A stretch of DNA of 64,000 nt from Taibaiella soli (GTDB lineage Bacteria > Bacteroidota > Bacteroidia > Chitinophagales > Chitinophagaceae). Made by a program: the position numbers and the translations under genes. Positions within the stretch are counted from its first letter, which is position 1, and each line of letters opens with the position of its first letter. Under the pieces are notes generated by a model, which did no database searches, had not been told where the DNA came from, and worked only from the letters and a program-made list of their open reading frames with translations. Location: contig NZ_QKTW01000003.1 of assembly GCF_003236175.1 (NCBI RefSeq), positions 338,085-402,084 on the forward strand, written 5' to 3'. Shown here piece by piece: positions 1 to 8,544 of this stretch.

Positions 1-1
1 T

Positions 2-328
2 CATGATTTTACATTATCGCTTTTGTGTAAAATGATGATTGAGCGGAAACTTTACAAAGTAATGCTCAGTTCAGCGCCGTTAGATCATATGCTGGCTGAA
101 AAACAGGAGATTGCCATGAAGAAATATGGAATTCTACCGGAAGACCTCTATTATTTCGTCTTCACCGGCACCACCTCTAATAACACCTATGATATCAACG
201 ACGAGAATATCCAGATAGCGATGAAAGACGGCTCCGTCCGCGACATTTCAGAAGTGGAAAATGCACTTGTGAACCAAACGCTTGCAAGGCCCGTACATAA
301 AAACTACATTTGCTATTTGCAAGGCTAA
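2..328 (+). CDS. HD-domain phosphohydrolase, C-terminal fragment (runs off the left edge)
   Basis: The reading frame is open to the first base of the window, so this is the last ~108 codons of a longer gene. The visible part carries an IERKLYK segment, then EKYGILPEDLYYFVFTG-like and KDGSVRDISEV-like segments. This resembles, from memory, the C-terminus of the ~400-residue HD-family (dNTPase-like) hydrolases that sit just upstream of lpxD in many Bacteroidetes. The catalytic HD domain lies outside the window, so no catalytic residues can be checked. lpxD starts 59 bp downstream on the same strand. The family call is recollection plus context. Confidence 0.6.
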   Translation, partial: HDFTLSLLCKMMIERKLYKVMLSSAPLDHMLAEKQEIAMKKYGILPEDLYYFVFTGTTSNNTYDINDENIQIAMKDGSVRDISEVENALVNQTLARPVHKNYICYLQG

Positions 329-387
329 GCCTTATAAGGTTTTCATAATATATTAATATCAGCAATAAGTTATAACTTCGTTGGTTC

Positions 388-1461
388 ATGCAATTTACAG
401 CGTTACAAATAGCAACACTTCTAAAAGGGCAGATTCAGGGAGATCCTGAGGCTAAAGTAAGTCATGTTGCAAAAATCGAAGAAGCGGGAGATGGATCGCT
501 GAGTTTCGTGGCAAATCCTAAGTATGAAGAGTTCCTTTACACTTCCAAAGCGTCTGTTATTATCATCAATGACTCACTGGAACTGACGGGGCCGGTTAAT
601 CCTACGCTTATTAAAGTTAAAGACGCATACAGCAGCTTTGCTTTTTTGCTGGAAAAATACAATGAGATCATTTCACGTAGTGGAAAGAACGGTATTGAAC
701 AGCCGTCATTTGTTTCCAAAACAGCATCAATCGGTAAAGATGTATATGTAGGAGCATTTGCCTATATCGGTGAAAATGTGATGATTGGAGATCGTGTGCA
801 AATTTATCCGGGTTGCTACATCGGCGACAATGTTGTAATAAACGAAGATTCCAAAGTATTTCCGGGAGCTAAAATCTACAATGGTTGTTCGCTGGGCAGT
901 CGTGTGATCATTCACGCAGGCAGTATCATCGGTGCCGACGGTTTTGGTTTTGCGCCGCAAAAAGATGGTTCTTATAAAAAAGTGCCCCAAATCGGTAATG
1001 TGATCATTGAAGATGATGTGGAAATTGGTGCGAATACAACGATCGACCGCGCAACAATGGGGGCAACGACGATCCGCAAAGGTGTGAAGCTGGATAATCT
1101 GATTCAGATTGCGCATAACGTGGAAATCGGTGAAAACACAGTCATTGCAGCACAAACCGGTGTTTCAGGCAGTACGAAACTCGGTAAAAACTGCGTTGTA
1201 GGCGGACAAGTTGGCATCGTAGGTCATATTCAACTGGCTGATGGTACCAAAGTGAATGCGCAAAGCGGACTGTCAAAATCGACAACCGCTCCCAATACGG
1301 CATTGAACGGCTCACCAGCCTTCGATTATAAAAGTTCATTAAAAAGTCAGGCAATTTTTAGAAATTTGCCGGAATTACAACAACGCCTTCTTAAACTGGA
1401 AGAAACGGTACAGATACTTACTGATATGCTGAAAGAAAAAAACGGCATCGAGGAAAAGTAA
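388..1461 (+). CDS. lpxD: UDP-3-O-(3-hydroxyacyl)glucosamine N-acyltransferase LpxD
   Basis: LpxD adds the N-linked 3-hydroxyacyl chain to UDP-3-O-acyl-glucosamine in lipid A synthesis, using acyl-ACP in the cytoplasm. The 357-residue protein has the LpxD N-terminal domain (about 1-100), then a long left-handed beta-helix of hexapeptide repeats (about 105-320, e.g. IGKDVYVGAFAYIG). A C-terminal helix (about 325-350) follows, as expected. The catalytic histidine lies in the IQIAHNVEIG segment near residue 243, and the GADGFGFAP loop is present. It is the first gene of the lpxD / lpxC-fabZ / lpxA run, with 51 bp to the next start. Confidence 0.97.
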   Translation: MQFTALQIATLLKGQIQGDPEAKVSHVAKIEEAGDGSLSFVANPKYEEFLYTSKASVIIINDSLELTGPVNPTLIKVKDAYSSFAFLLEKYNEIISRSGKNGIEQPSFVSKTASIGKDVYVGAFAYIGENVMIGDRVQIYPGCYIGDNVVINEDSKVFPGAKIYNGCSLGSRVIIHAGSIIGADGFGFAPQKDGSYKKVPQIGNVIIEDDVEIGANTTIDRATMGATTIRKGVKLDNLIQIAHNVEIGENTVIAAQTGVSGSTKLGKNCVVGGQVGIVGHIQLADGTKVNAQSGLSKSTTAPNTALNGSPAFDYKSSLKSQAIFRNLPELQQRLLKLEETVQILTDMLKEKNGIEEK

Positions 1462-1512
1462 AAATCGGATTGAACACCATTATTTAAGAAAGGATAAAAA
1501 ATTATATAAGCT

Positions 1513-2928
1513 GTGCAGTCAAATACCTCTGCTCAAAATCAACAAACGCTCAAAGGAAATATCGAACTGTCTGGCGTGGGCCTTCACACCGGTTCGGAAG
1601 TGAACATGACGCTGAAACCTGCTAATCCGGGTTTTGGTATTCGTTTTCAGCGTGTTGATTTACCGGAAAAGCCAATCGTAAAAGCTGACGTGGATTATGT
1701 GGTAGACACATCACGTGGCACTACTATCGAGCACAATGGCGCTCGTGTAAGCACTATCGAACACCTGCTCTCTGCATTCGTAGGTCTCGGCATCGACAAC
1801 GTGCTGGTAGAACTCGACGGACCAGAAATTCCAATCATGGACGGCAGCGCTATTCAATTCATCGAAGCAATTGAACGCGTAGGCATCCAGGAACAGGAAG
1901 CAAAAAGAGTGGTGTACACGATCGACACGAATATCCATTTTTACGATCCTGTAAAGAATGTGGATATGCTTGCCGTTCCGGCCAGTAATTACCAGATCAC
2001 TACACTGATCGATTTCAATTCTCCGATTCTTGGAACGCAGCACGCGCAAATGAAACAGCTTTCTGATTTCAAATCGGAAATTGCTCCTTGCCGTACTTTC
2101 TGTTTCCTGCACGAACTGGAATATTTGCTGCAGCACGATCTGATTAAAGGTGGTGACCTGAGCAATGCGATCGTTGTGGTGGATAAACCGGTTACAGAAG
2201 AAGAACTGGCGCGTCTTGCGACTGTTTTCAACAAGCCAACTATCGAAGTAAAACACGAAGGTATTCTGAACAATATCCAGATGCACTTCCCGAACGAACC
2301 ATCACGTCACAAACTGCTGGACGTAGTGGGCGATCTGGCGCTGATCGGATATTCTATCAATGCACATATCATCGCAAGCCGTCCGGGTCACGCTTCCAAC
2401 GTGGAGTTTGCCCGTAAGATCAAAGCGTATATCAAAAAGAATAAACACCTTTCCGATATTCCGCATTATGATCCGAATCAGCCCGCGATCTATGATATCA
2501 CCGCTATCGAAAAAGCGTTGCCGCACAAATATCCGTTCCTGCTCGTTGACAAAATCATTGAGCTGAGCGATAAGCATGTGGTAGGTATCAAAAACGTTAC
2601 ATTCAACGAACATTTCTTCCAGGGTCACTTCCCGGGTAATCCGGTAATGCCGGGCGTGTTGCAGATTGAAGCAATGGCGCAGGTAGGTGGTATCCTTGGC
2701 CTGAATAATTATACAGACCCTGAAAATTACGACACGTATTTCCTCAAGATCGACAAGGTAAAATTCAAACAGAAAGTTGTACCTGGTGATACACTGATCC
2801 TGAAACTGGAATTACTGAGCCCGATCCGTCGCGGAATCTGCGAAATGCGCGGTACTGCATATGTAGGTAATAAAATTGCTACCGAAGCTGAGCTGGTGGC
2901 GCAAATCATTAGAAAAGACAAAAAATGA
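1513..2928 (+). CDS. lpxC-fabZ: Bifunctional UDP-3-O-acyl-GlcNAc deacetylase / 3-hydroxyacyl-ACP dehydratase (LpxC-FabZ fusion)
   Basis: Residues about 1-310 are LpxC, the zinc deacetylase that commits the cell to lipid A. The zinc-ligand segments STIEHLL (His near 84) and HKLLDVVGD (near 265) are visible, followed by the catalytic-His segment RPGHASN. Residues about 325-471 are FabZ, the dehydratase of fatty-acid synthesis: LPHKYPFLLVDK, then the active-site HFPGNPVMPGVLQIEAMAQ segment near 372. The fusion is typical of Bacteroidetes and couples two enzymes competing for 3-hydroxyacyl-ACP. The start is GTG. The stop overlaps the lpxA start (ATGA), implying translational coupling. Confidence 0.97.
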   Translation: MQSNTSAQNQQTLKGNIELSGVGLHTGSEVNMTLKPANPGFGIRFQRVDLPEKPIVKADVDYVVDTSRGTTIEHNGARVSTIEHLLSAFVGLGIDNVLVELDGPEIPIMDGSAIQFIEAIERVGIQEQEAKRVVYTIDTNIHFYDPVKNVDMLAVPASNYQITTLIDFNSPILGTQHAQMKQLSDFKSEIAPCRTFCFLHELEYLLQHDLIKGGDLSNAIVVVDKPVTEEELARLATVFNKPTIEVKHEGILNNIQMHFPNEPSRHKLLDVVGDLALIGYSINAHIIASRPGHASNVEFARKIKAYIKKNKHLSDIPHYDPNQPAIYDITAIEKALPHKYPFLLVDKIIELSDKHVVGIKNVTFNEHFFQGHFPGNPVMPGVLQIEAMAQVGGILGLNNYTDPENYDTYFLKIDKVKFKQKVVPGDTLILKLELLSPIRRGICEMRGTAYVGNKIATEAELVAQIIRKDKK

Positions 2929-3725
2929 TCCATCCACTTACATATATTCATCCCGACGCAAAAATCGGTCCTAATGTAAAGATCGATCCGTTCACTACAG
3001 TGCATAAAAATGTAGAGATCGGAGAAGGTACCTGGATCGGTTCCAATGTCACCATTATGGAGGGCGCACGTATCGGTAAAAACTGCCGCATTTTTCCAAG
3101 CACAGTTATTTCCGGTATTCCGCAGGATTTAAAATTTAAAGGAGAAGATACACTTACGATCATCGGCGATAACTGTACGATCCGTGAATGTGTAACGATC
3201 AATAGAGGTACATCAGACCGCAATCATACCAAGATCGGCAACAATTGTCTGATCATGGCTTATTGCCATATTGCACACGATTGCGAAATCGGTGATTATT
3301 GTATTTTTTCAAATAATACTACGCTCGCCGGCCATATTCAGGTGGGTGATCACGTAGTACTCGCAGGGCTTACAGCAGTGCAACAATTTGTGCGCATTGG
3401 TTCACATGCTTTCGTAACTGGCGGTTCGCTGGTGCGCAAAGATGTGCCGCCTTACGTAAAGGCTGCACGTGAGCCACTTTCTTATGTAGGTGTAAATTCG
3501 GTAGGTCTGAAACGCCGTGGTTTCAACCTGGATCAGATCAATCATATTCTGGACATTTACCGTATTCTGTATGTTCGCGGTTACAATGTTTCCAAAGCGC
3601 TGAGCATTATCGAAGCTGAAGTTCCGGTGTCTGATGAACGTGATGAAATCGTAACATTTATCCGCGAAACCGGACGAGGTATTATGAGAGGTTATACGCG
3701 CCGCCACAATGAAGATATCTCTTGA
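2925..3725 (+). CDS. lpxA: UDP-N-acetylglucosamine acyltransferase LpxA
   Basis: LpxA transfers a 3-hydroxyacyl chain from ACP to the 3-OH of UDP-GlcNAc, the first step of lipid A synthesis. The 266 residues are the usual LpxA length. The N-terminal two thirds are hexapeptide repeats of the beta-helix, and the last ~70 residues are helical. The active-site segment CHIAHDCEIG is present, with the catalytic His near residue 118 (equivalent to His125 in E. coli). It overlaps lpxC-fabZ by 4 bp and the following ABC gene by 17 bp, so all three are probably one transcript. Confidence 0.97.
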   Translation: MIHPLTYIHPDAKIGPNVKIDPFTTVHKNVEIGEGTWIGSNVTIMEGARIGKNCRIFPSTVISGIPQDLKFKGEDTLTIIGDNCTIRECVTINRGTSDRNHTKIGNNCLIMAYCHIAHDCEIGDYCIFSNNTTLAGHIQVGDHVVLAGLTAVQQFVRIGSHAFVTGGSLVRKDVPPYVKAAREPLSYVGVNSVGLKRRGFNLDQINHILDIYRILYVRGYNVSKALSIIEAEVPVSDERDEIVTFIRETGRGIMRGYTRRHNEDIS

Positions 3726-4326
3726 GCATACCAGTAAACGCTTTCTGCGCCACTGGATATTTAAAGACATAAACTATACTTTTTCTGCGCCCGGCGCCTA
3801 TGCACTTTTAGGCGCCAATGGTAGCGGAAAGTCCACACTGCTGCGCATTATAGCCGGCATGCAGAATCCTTCCCTCGGTAAAGTTTTCCATTTTGATAAT
3901 GATAAATTGATTGAGAACAGCAATCTGTTTCCATACATCAGTTTTTGTGCGCCGGGCATGGAAATCGTCGAGGAATTTACGCTCCACGAATTTTTAGAAT
4001 TTCACTTCTCTTTTAAAAAAATGCTGCCGGGTCTCAGCATTTCGTCCATCATTGAATTGTGCGGTTTACAAGCGGCCGCAGACCGCGTTATCGGAGAATT
4101 TTCTTCCGGCATGAAACAACGCGTAAAACTCGCGCAAGCCATCTTCGCCGATACACCGATGTTGTTGCTCGATGAGCCATGCACCAATCTGGATCAGGCT
4201 GGGGTAGAACAATATACCAACTGGATGGAACAATACGCTAAAAACCGTCTGGTAATCGTTGCTTCGAACGATGTGCGGGAATATTTTTTCTGCAAAGAAC
4301 AACTCACGGTTGAGGATTATCGTTAG
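3709..4326 (+). CDS. Small lone ABC transporter ATP-binding protein linked to lpxA
   Basis: A single ABC ATPase domain of 205 residues. Walker A GANGSGKST is near 38-46, the signature is FSSGMKQR, Walker B is MLLLDEP and the D-loop is TNLDQAG. After Walker B the usual switch histidine is not obvious: the expected position reads IVASND. No permease gene is adjacent, so the partner is unknown. The start lies inside the lpxA 3' end (17-bp overlap), indicating tight coupling to lipid A synthesis. A role in envelope lipid or LPS handling is inference from context only. Confidence 0.88.
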   Translation: MKISLEHTSKRFLRHWIFKDINYTFSAPGAYALLGANGSGKSTLLRIIAGMQNPSLGKVFHFDNDKLIENSNLFPYISFCAPGMEIVEEFTLHEFLEFHFSFKKMLPGLSISSIIELCGLQAAADRVIGEFSSGMKQRVKLAQAIFADTPMLLLDEPCTNLDQAGVEQYTNWMEQYAKNRLVIVASNDVREYFFCKEQLTVEDYR

Positions 4327-4345
4327 CGCAATGCGTTAATTGGAT

Positions 4346-4502
4346 AATGTGTTTTAATGTGATGAATGTGGCTGAATGTGTTTGTCCGTTGCATTCTTCA
4401 CTTTAATGTGCATAATGCGAAATTGATGACACGCGAGGAAAAGTATAGTTATCATATTTCATCGGCGCATTGTAAAACACATTAATCACATTAAAACACA
4501 TT
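4346..4502. repeat. Long inverted repeat built from AATGTG motifs
   Basis: The left arm at 4346-4370 contains AATGTG, TTTTAATGTG and ATGAATGTG in a row. The right arm at 4478-4502 is its reverse complement with one mismatch in 25 positions. More degenerate CACATT units continue to about 4571. The gap between the lone ABC ATPase and the MFS gene is almost filled by these motifs. The same AATGTG words recur near 42064-42110 and 58506-58555. It may form a very large hairpin that ends the lpx operon transcript, but there is no clear T-run. Confidence 0.7.
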
Positions 4503-4591
4503 CCCAGATTCCATTATTGTATTGTCGCATTTTAAAACACATTACCCACATCAAACACCTTCCCCACATTTAGTTTCGTATTTTTGATGAC

Positions 4592-5803
4592 ATGAGTCAG
4601 GCGCTGCGTTTATACCGTAATGCATACAGCGGCTTATCTCCTTCTACATGGCTCCTTTCCTTCGTGATGCTGGTGAATCGTTGCGGTACCATGGTGGTGC
4701 CGTTTATGACGCTCTATCTTACCGAAAGCAAACATGTCAGCTTGGGCAAAGCCGGTCTGGTGATGGCCATTTTTGGCGCAGGTGCAGTGTGTGGTGGATT
4801 TATTGGTGGTAGACTTACTGATAAGATCGGCTTTTATTTTATTCAGCTGTATGCTTTAGTAGGCGGCGGCCTGATGTTTATCCTGTTGGGTAAGATCGAT
4901 AGCTATCCGCTGATTTGTGTGACCACATTTTTTCTAAGTGTCGTCAATGAATCCTTTCGCCCGGCGAATGCTACTGCCATTGCACATTACAGCAAAGAAG
5001 AAAACAGAACACGTTCTTATTCGCTGAATCGGCTTGCTATTAATCTCGGCTGGGCTTTAGGCGGCACCATTGGCGGCTTTCTGGCTTCGCACAATTATCA
5101 TTTATTGTTCTGGGTTGACGGGATCAGCAATATTACTGCGGCGGCGTTGCTATGGTTATTTCTGGCACCTTCCAAGAATACGGCAACCGTTCAGAAAATC
5201 GTTCGTCACAGCGAAACGGAGGTCGTACGTTCTGCCTATAAAGACCGTGTGTATATTATTTTCATCTTGCTGACCATCATTTTTGCATTCTGTTTTTTTC
5301 AGTTGTTCAGCACGGTTCCGCTTTTTTATAAAGAGCAGCTTCGTCTCGATGAAAGTTTCATTGGTATTGTAATGGGCATAAATGGTGTGTTGATAGCTTG
5401 TTTCGAAATGGTGACCGTTTACTCATTGGAAGGCAAGCGGCATAACCTGTATTATATCGTTTATGGCGTCATCATGATAGCTTTATCCTATGCGGTTTTT
5501 AACTTGTTGCATAATGGCTATGTAGTCGCTGTTGCATCGGTTTTGCTGGCTACTGTCGGTGAAATTTTTTCAATGCCGTTTATGAATTCCTTCTGGACTA
5601 GCAGGTGTGTGCCTGAAAACCGTGGACAATACGCAGGATTGTATACTGTAGCATGGTCTATAGCGCAGATTGCGGGAATGGGCGCGGGACCGTGGCTGGC
5701 GCAGCAATTTGGCTTTGCTGTACTTTGGTGGTGCATTGCTGGCTTGTGCTTGTTTGCTGCTGTTGCTTTTAAATGGCTGAGTTTAAATGAAGATATATTT
5801 TGA
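4592..5803 (+). CDS. MFS transporter, drug/metabolite exporter type
   Basis: A 403-residue polytopic membrane protein with about 12 hydrophobic segments, the standard MFS size. The signature between helices 2 and 3, GGRLTDKIGFY (near 73-83), matches MFS motif A. Its N-terminal half resembles the MdtH-like proton-antiport subgroup, but the substrate cannot be told. It is followed 48 bp later by an AraC-type regulator on the same strand, which could control it. Confidence 0.88.
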   Translation: MSQALRLYRNAYSGLSPSTWLLSFVMLVNRCGTMVVPFMTLYLTESKHVSLGKAGLVMAIFGAGAVCGGFIGGRLTDKIGFYFIQLYALVGGGLMFILLGKIDSYPLICVTTFFLSVVNESFRPANATAIAHYSKEENRTRSYSLNRLAINLGWALGGTIGGFLASHNYHLLFWVDGISNITAAALLWLFLAPSKNTATVQKIVRHSETEVVRSAYKDRVYIIFILLTIIFAFCFFQLFSTVPLFYKEQLRLDESFIGIVMGINGVLIACFEMVTVYSLEGKRHNLYYIVYGVIMIALSYAVFNLLHNGYVVAVASVLLATVGEIFSMPFMNSFWTSRCVPENRGQYAGLYTVAWSIAQIAGMGAGPWLAQQFGFAVLWWCIAGLCLFAAVAFKWLSLNEDIF

Positions 5804-5804
5804 T

Positions 5805-5834
5805 ATTAGCAATATTTATATGTAAATTGCTAAT
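5805..5834 (+). promoter_or_regulatory. 9-bp inverted repeat between MFS gene and AraC regulator
   Basis: ATTAGCAAT at 5805-5813 is the exact reverse complement of ATTGCTAAT at 5826-5834. It begins just after the MFS stop and ends 17 bp before the AraC start. It could be an operator for the regulator or a weak AT-rich hairpin terminator; no T-run follows. Confidence 0.4.
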
Positions 5835-5851
5835 GTTGAAAATAGCTACCC

Positions 5852-6943
5852 ATGACAAACATTTCTCCAGTCAGGTTGACCGTCGACAACCCAGACGCAT
5901 TTCTGACAGATTTAGCAAAAGAAATCAAAGAAAAGTGGAAAGGCCAGGTGCATTACAGTAATGATCTCCTCAAAATTAAAAATGATGTATGGGATGGGGA
6001 GTTACGTAATTTTTCTGTTGATAAAGGTCTGAGCATTACGCTTGTAAATTTATCAATAAAGCAGCCTTGTCAAGTCTTTCATGATCTCGGTGAAGGAGAG
6101 CTTTACTATCACTTTTATTTTGACAGGGCGCTGGGGCAACGGTTACATGTAAATGATAAAGGTAACGACATAACGCCCATTGGGCTAATGGAGAAAAACT
6201 CCTATATCGTAATGTCTTCTAACACTATGGCACATACGGATATGCCCGTTTGTCAATTGGACAATATTATCTTACACATGTCGCGGAAGTTTTTTACCGA
6301 TAATGTTCCCGTAGATAATCTTAAGGTAGATGCAGCAACCTGGAAAAGATTGTTTGGAACAAAGCCGCTGGTGTTGTACGGAACTTGCAACGATAAAATT
6401 CTAAAGCTGACAGATGATCTCAGCCGTATTGATATAACAGATTATGCTCTGGCAATTTATTTGAAAGGAATTGTGATGCAACTTATTGCACAAGTCCTGC
6501 AGATTGAAATAGGAAAACATGCGGGAGAAATAACGGGCGTATCGAACTTAAAAGATGTCCGGGCATTACTTGATATCAATTTTAGGATAGAACAACAGTT
6601 TGACGAACCTTTGCCGACTATTGAAACGGTAGCTGCTGAGGCACACATGAGTGCGACCAAATTCAAGGATTTTTTTAAAAAGACATTTGGTGTCAGTTAC
6701 TACACGTACTATAAACAACGCCGTATGGATAAGGCCCGGGAACTACTGTTGACAAAAAAATATTCTGTTGCGGAGGTTGCAAGCATGGTGGGCTTTTTAA
6801 ACAGCGGCAAATTCACCAAGCAATTTCAAAACACCTTTAATGTTTTGCCAAAGGATATTCTTAAAACGGCTGATGATGACACGAACTGGCATCTTATAGA
6901 TGCCGTAGTGAAAGACAGGCACTTTAGAATCAAATTCCAGTAG
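5852..6943 (+). CDS. AraC-family transcriptional regulator
   Basis: 363 residues. The N-terminal ~240 residues look like a ligand-binding or oligomerisation domain that I cannot assign further. The last ~100 residues hold the double helix-turn-helix of AraC proteins: the first around AAEAHMSATKFKDFFKKTFG, the second around YSVAEVASMVGFLNSGKFTKQF, ending with an FNVLPKDIL-type motif in place of the common G-x-x-P. It probably controls the MFS exporter just upstream, or itself through the inverted repeat in between. Confidence 0.9.
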   Translation: MTNISPVRLTVDNPDAFLTDLAKEIKEKWKGQVHYSNDLLKIKNDVWDGELRNFSVDKGLSITLVNLSIKQPCQVFHDLGEGELYYHFYFDRALGQRLHVNDKGNDITPIGLMEKNSYIVMSSNTMAHTDMPVCQLDNIILHMSRKFFTDNVPVDNLKVDAATWKRLFGTKPLVLYGTCNDKILKLTDDLSRIDITDYALAIYLKGIVMQLIAQVLQIEIGKHAGEITGVSNLKDVRALLDINFRIEQQFDEPLPTIETVAAEAHMSATKFKDFFKKTFGVSYYTYYKQRRMDKARELLLTKKYSVAEVASMVGFLNSGKFTKQFQNTFNVLPKDILKTADDDTNWHLIDAVVKDRHFRIKFQ

Positions 6944-7096
6944 AGTAGTTCGTACTAGCATGAGTATTATGCTGCAACATCATTTTGAGTTCCAACCGAA
7001 ATGTCTTTTTGGTTAATTATAATGTCTTTTCGGACCGGTATTTTTTCCGCATCTGGAGGATCTTTGTATTCGTACACTAAAGCAGAAACTTGTGTT

Positions 7097-7570
7097 ATGA
7101 AACAAGAAAATCCGGCAAATAACCTGAGAGAGAGATTAGCAGCGAAGAAAAGCCAGCAGGCTCAGTTTCAGAAAGTCATCAGCCAGTATAATTATGCGCT
7201 CATGGTGCTTGATAAAGAAATTAACAAGCTTACACAGGAACTATCATGCAGCGATAAGTCCAAAAGAAAATGGTATTATAGTAATGATTGGGATATTGTT
7301 ATCGCGGATATCATTGCAACAGCCGGTTGCCCGCTTACCAGAGAGGAAATCGAAGAAACCCTGATGGCTAGCAATCTGATTCCGGATAATATTACTAATC
7401 CAAAACAGTATATGTACCAAAAGATATTGCATGCTCAGAAGAGGGATGTCATTTTCGGGTATCATACCGCAGGCAGTCGCAGACTGTATTACAGCCTTCC
7501 TTCGTGGATTGATGAGTTCGGTAATATAAGAGAAGAAATGACCGCCGACAATAGTCAATTGGTCAACTAA
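7097..7570 (+). CDS. Hypothetical protein, N-terminal coiled coil and possible winged helix
   Basis: Not recognised. I chose the ATG at 7097 (MKQENPANNLRERL) because the upstream in-frame codons from 7001 look non-coding; this gives 157 residues. Residues about 8-50 are charged and helical with coiled-coil character (RERLAAKKSQQ, LDKEINKLTQEL). Residues about 60-135 contain a TREEIEETL helix-turn-helix-like stretch and an RRLYYSLPSW segment suggestive of a small DNA- or protein-binding winged helix. It stands alone and is followed by a clear terminator. Confidence 0.65.
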   Translation: MKQENPANNLRERLAAKKSQQAQFQKVISQYNYALMVLDKEINKLTQELSCSDKSKRKWYYSNDWDIVIADIIATAGCPLTREEIEETLMASNLIPDNITNPKQYMYQKILHAQKRDVIFGYHTAGSRRLYYSLPSWIDEFGNIREEMTADNSQLVN

Positions 7571-7624
7571 GCGCGTGAAAGAATGTAGCATTTATTGTTT
7601 TTCCATTATTCACAATTAGATTTT

Positions 7625-7656
7625 AGCTTTCTGTTTCATCAGCAGAAAGCTTTTTT
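7625..7656 (+). terminator. Rho-independent terminator
   Basis: AGCTTTCTG (7625-7633) pairs with CAGAAAGCT (7643-7651) across a 9-nt loop, followed by a run of T. It ends transcription from the upstream hypothetical gene. Confidence 0.85.
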
Positions 7657-7842
7657 GTTTTTACGCTTGAAATGTTTTTGATCTTGCTCTTCTGTAAAAT
7701 TGTGCCATAGTTTTTTCGTGGTTGCAGCCGGAGTTAATTCCCAAAAATGGGGAAACCATAGACCGCTGCGGTAGTGATGCATATACTTATGGTAATAAGC
7801 ATTCTGAAAAGTTGTGTAGGTAATGGATTCTCGCCTTGGCAT
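7639..7842 (-). CDS. Possible small basic, aromatic-rich protein (doubtful)
   Basis: A 67-codon frame starting at the ATG ending at 7842 (MPRRESITYTTFQNAYYHKY). It is rich in His, Tyr, Phe and Lys. Its stop falls inside the terminator hairpin of the neighbouring plus-strand gene, which is unusual. No family is recognised and no promoter is clear. It is listed because it fills most of an otherwise empty 327-bp gap, but it may be chance. Confidence 0.3.
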   Translation of the reverse strand: MPRRESITYTTFQNAYYHKYMHHYRSGLWFPHFWELTPAATTKKLWHNFTEEQDQKHFKRKNKKAFC

Positions 7843-7897
7843 CAATTTTTAACCATCATAGTGTCTAAAATTTTTAACCCATAAAAAGAACATCATT

Positions 7898-8500
7898 ATG
7901 AAATCATTCATCTTATTAAGCATGTCTGCGGCATTATTGATTACGGCCAGCTGTAACAATAGCGGTTCTACAGACAGTGTAAAAGAAGCTAAGTCCGAAA
8001 ACAACGCTATGATTGATAGCCAGAATGCACCGCAGGCAATGCCTCCTGCTCCTATGACTGATTCGCTGACTAAGTCAGATGCCAACTTTGTAGTAAATGC
8101 TGCTGACGCAGGTATGCTGGAAGTAGAGCTGGGGAATGTTGCACAAACTAATGGTATGAATCAGGCAGTAAAAGATTTTGGTAGTATGATGGTGACAGAT
8201 CATACAGCTGTTGGAGAGAAGTTAAAAAAATTAGCTGCTGCAAAAAACCTTGCAGTGCCAGAAACACTTTCTGATAAGTCTCAGGACAAGAAAAATAAAA
8301 TGCAGGAAAAGAAAGGAAAAGACTTTGACAAAGCATATGCAAAAGCAATGGTGGATGGTCACAAAGACGTAATCAGCTCTTTTGAGGAAGAAGCAAAATC
8401 AGGTACAGATGCAGACATCAAAGCATTTGCCGCAGATCAATTGCCAACATTACATCATCATCTTGATGAGGCGCAAAAAATGCTGAACAAAGTAAAATAG
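7898..8500 (+). CDS. DUF4142 lipoprotein
   Basis: 200 residues. A lipoprotein signal peptide ends in LITASC with the lipidated Cys at 19. A low-complexity linker (about 20-60) is followed by a DUF4142 domain (about 62-198), a ferritin-like four-helix bundle often seen in Bacteroidetes and proteobacterial envelope or stress proteins. Typical segments are AADAGMLEVELG, FGSMMVTDHTAVGEKL and LPTLHHHLDEAQ. Its molecular role is unknown. It lies 44 bp upstream of a second four-helix-bundle gene and is probably co-transcribed with it. Confidence 0.9.
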   Translation: MKSFILLSMSAALLITASCNNSGSTDSVKEAKSENNAMIDSQNAPQAMPPAPMTDSLTKSDANFVVNAADAGMLEVELGNVAQTNGMNQAVKDFGSMMVTDHTAVGEKLKKLAAAKNLAVPETLSDKSQDKKNKMQEKKGKDFDKAYAKAMVDGHKDVISSFEEEAKSGTDADIKAFAADQLPTLHHHLDEAQKMLNKVK

Positions 8501-8544
8501 AACCGGAGCAACTTAAATTATTAATAGTATTTAAACAACTAACT

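Noticed and set aside
1513..2928. LpxC-FabZ fusion as a novelty
   Set aside because: This fusion is established for Bacteroidetes, so it supports taxonomy but is not new.
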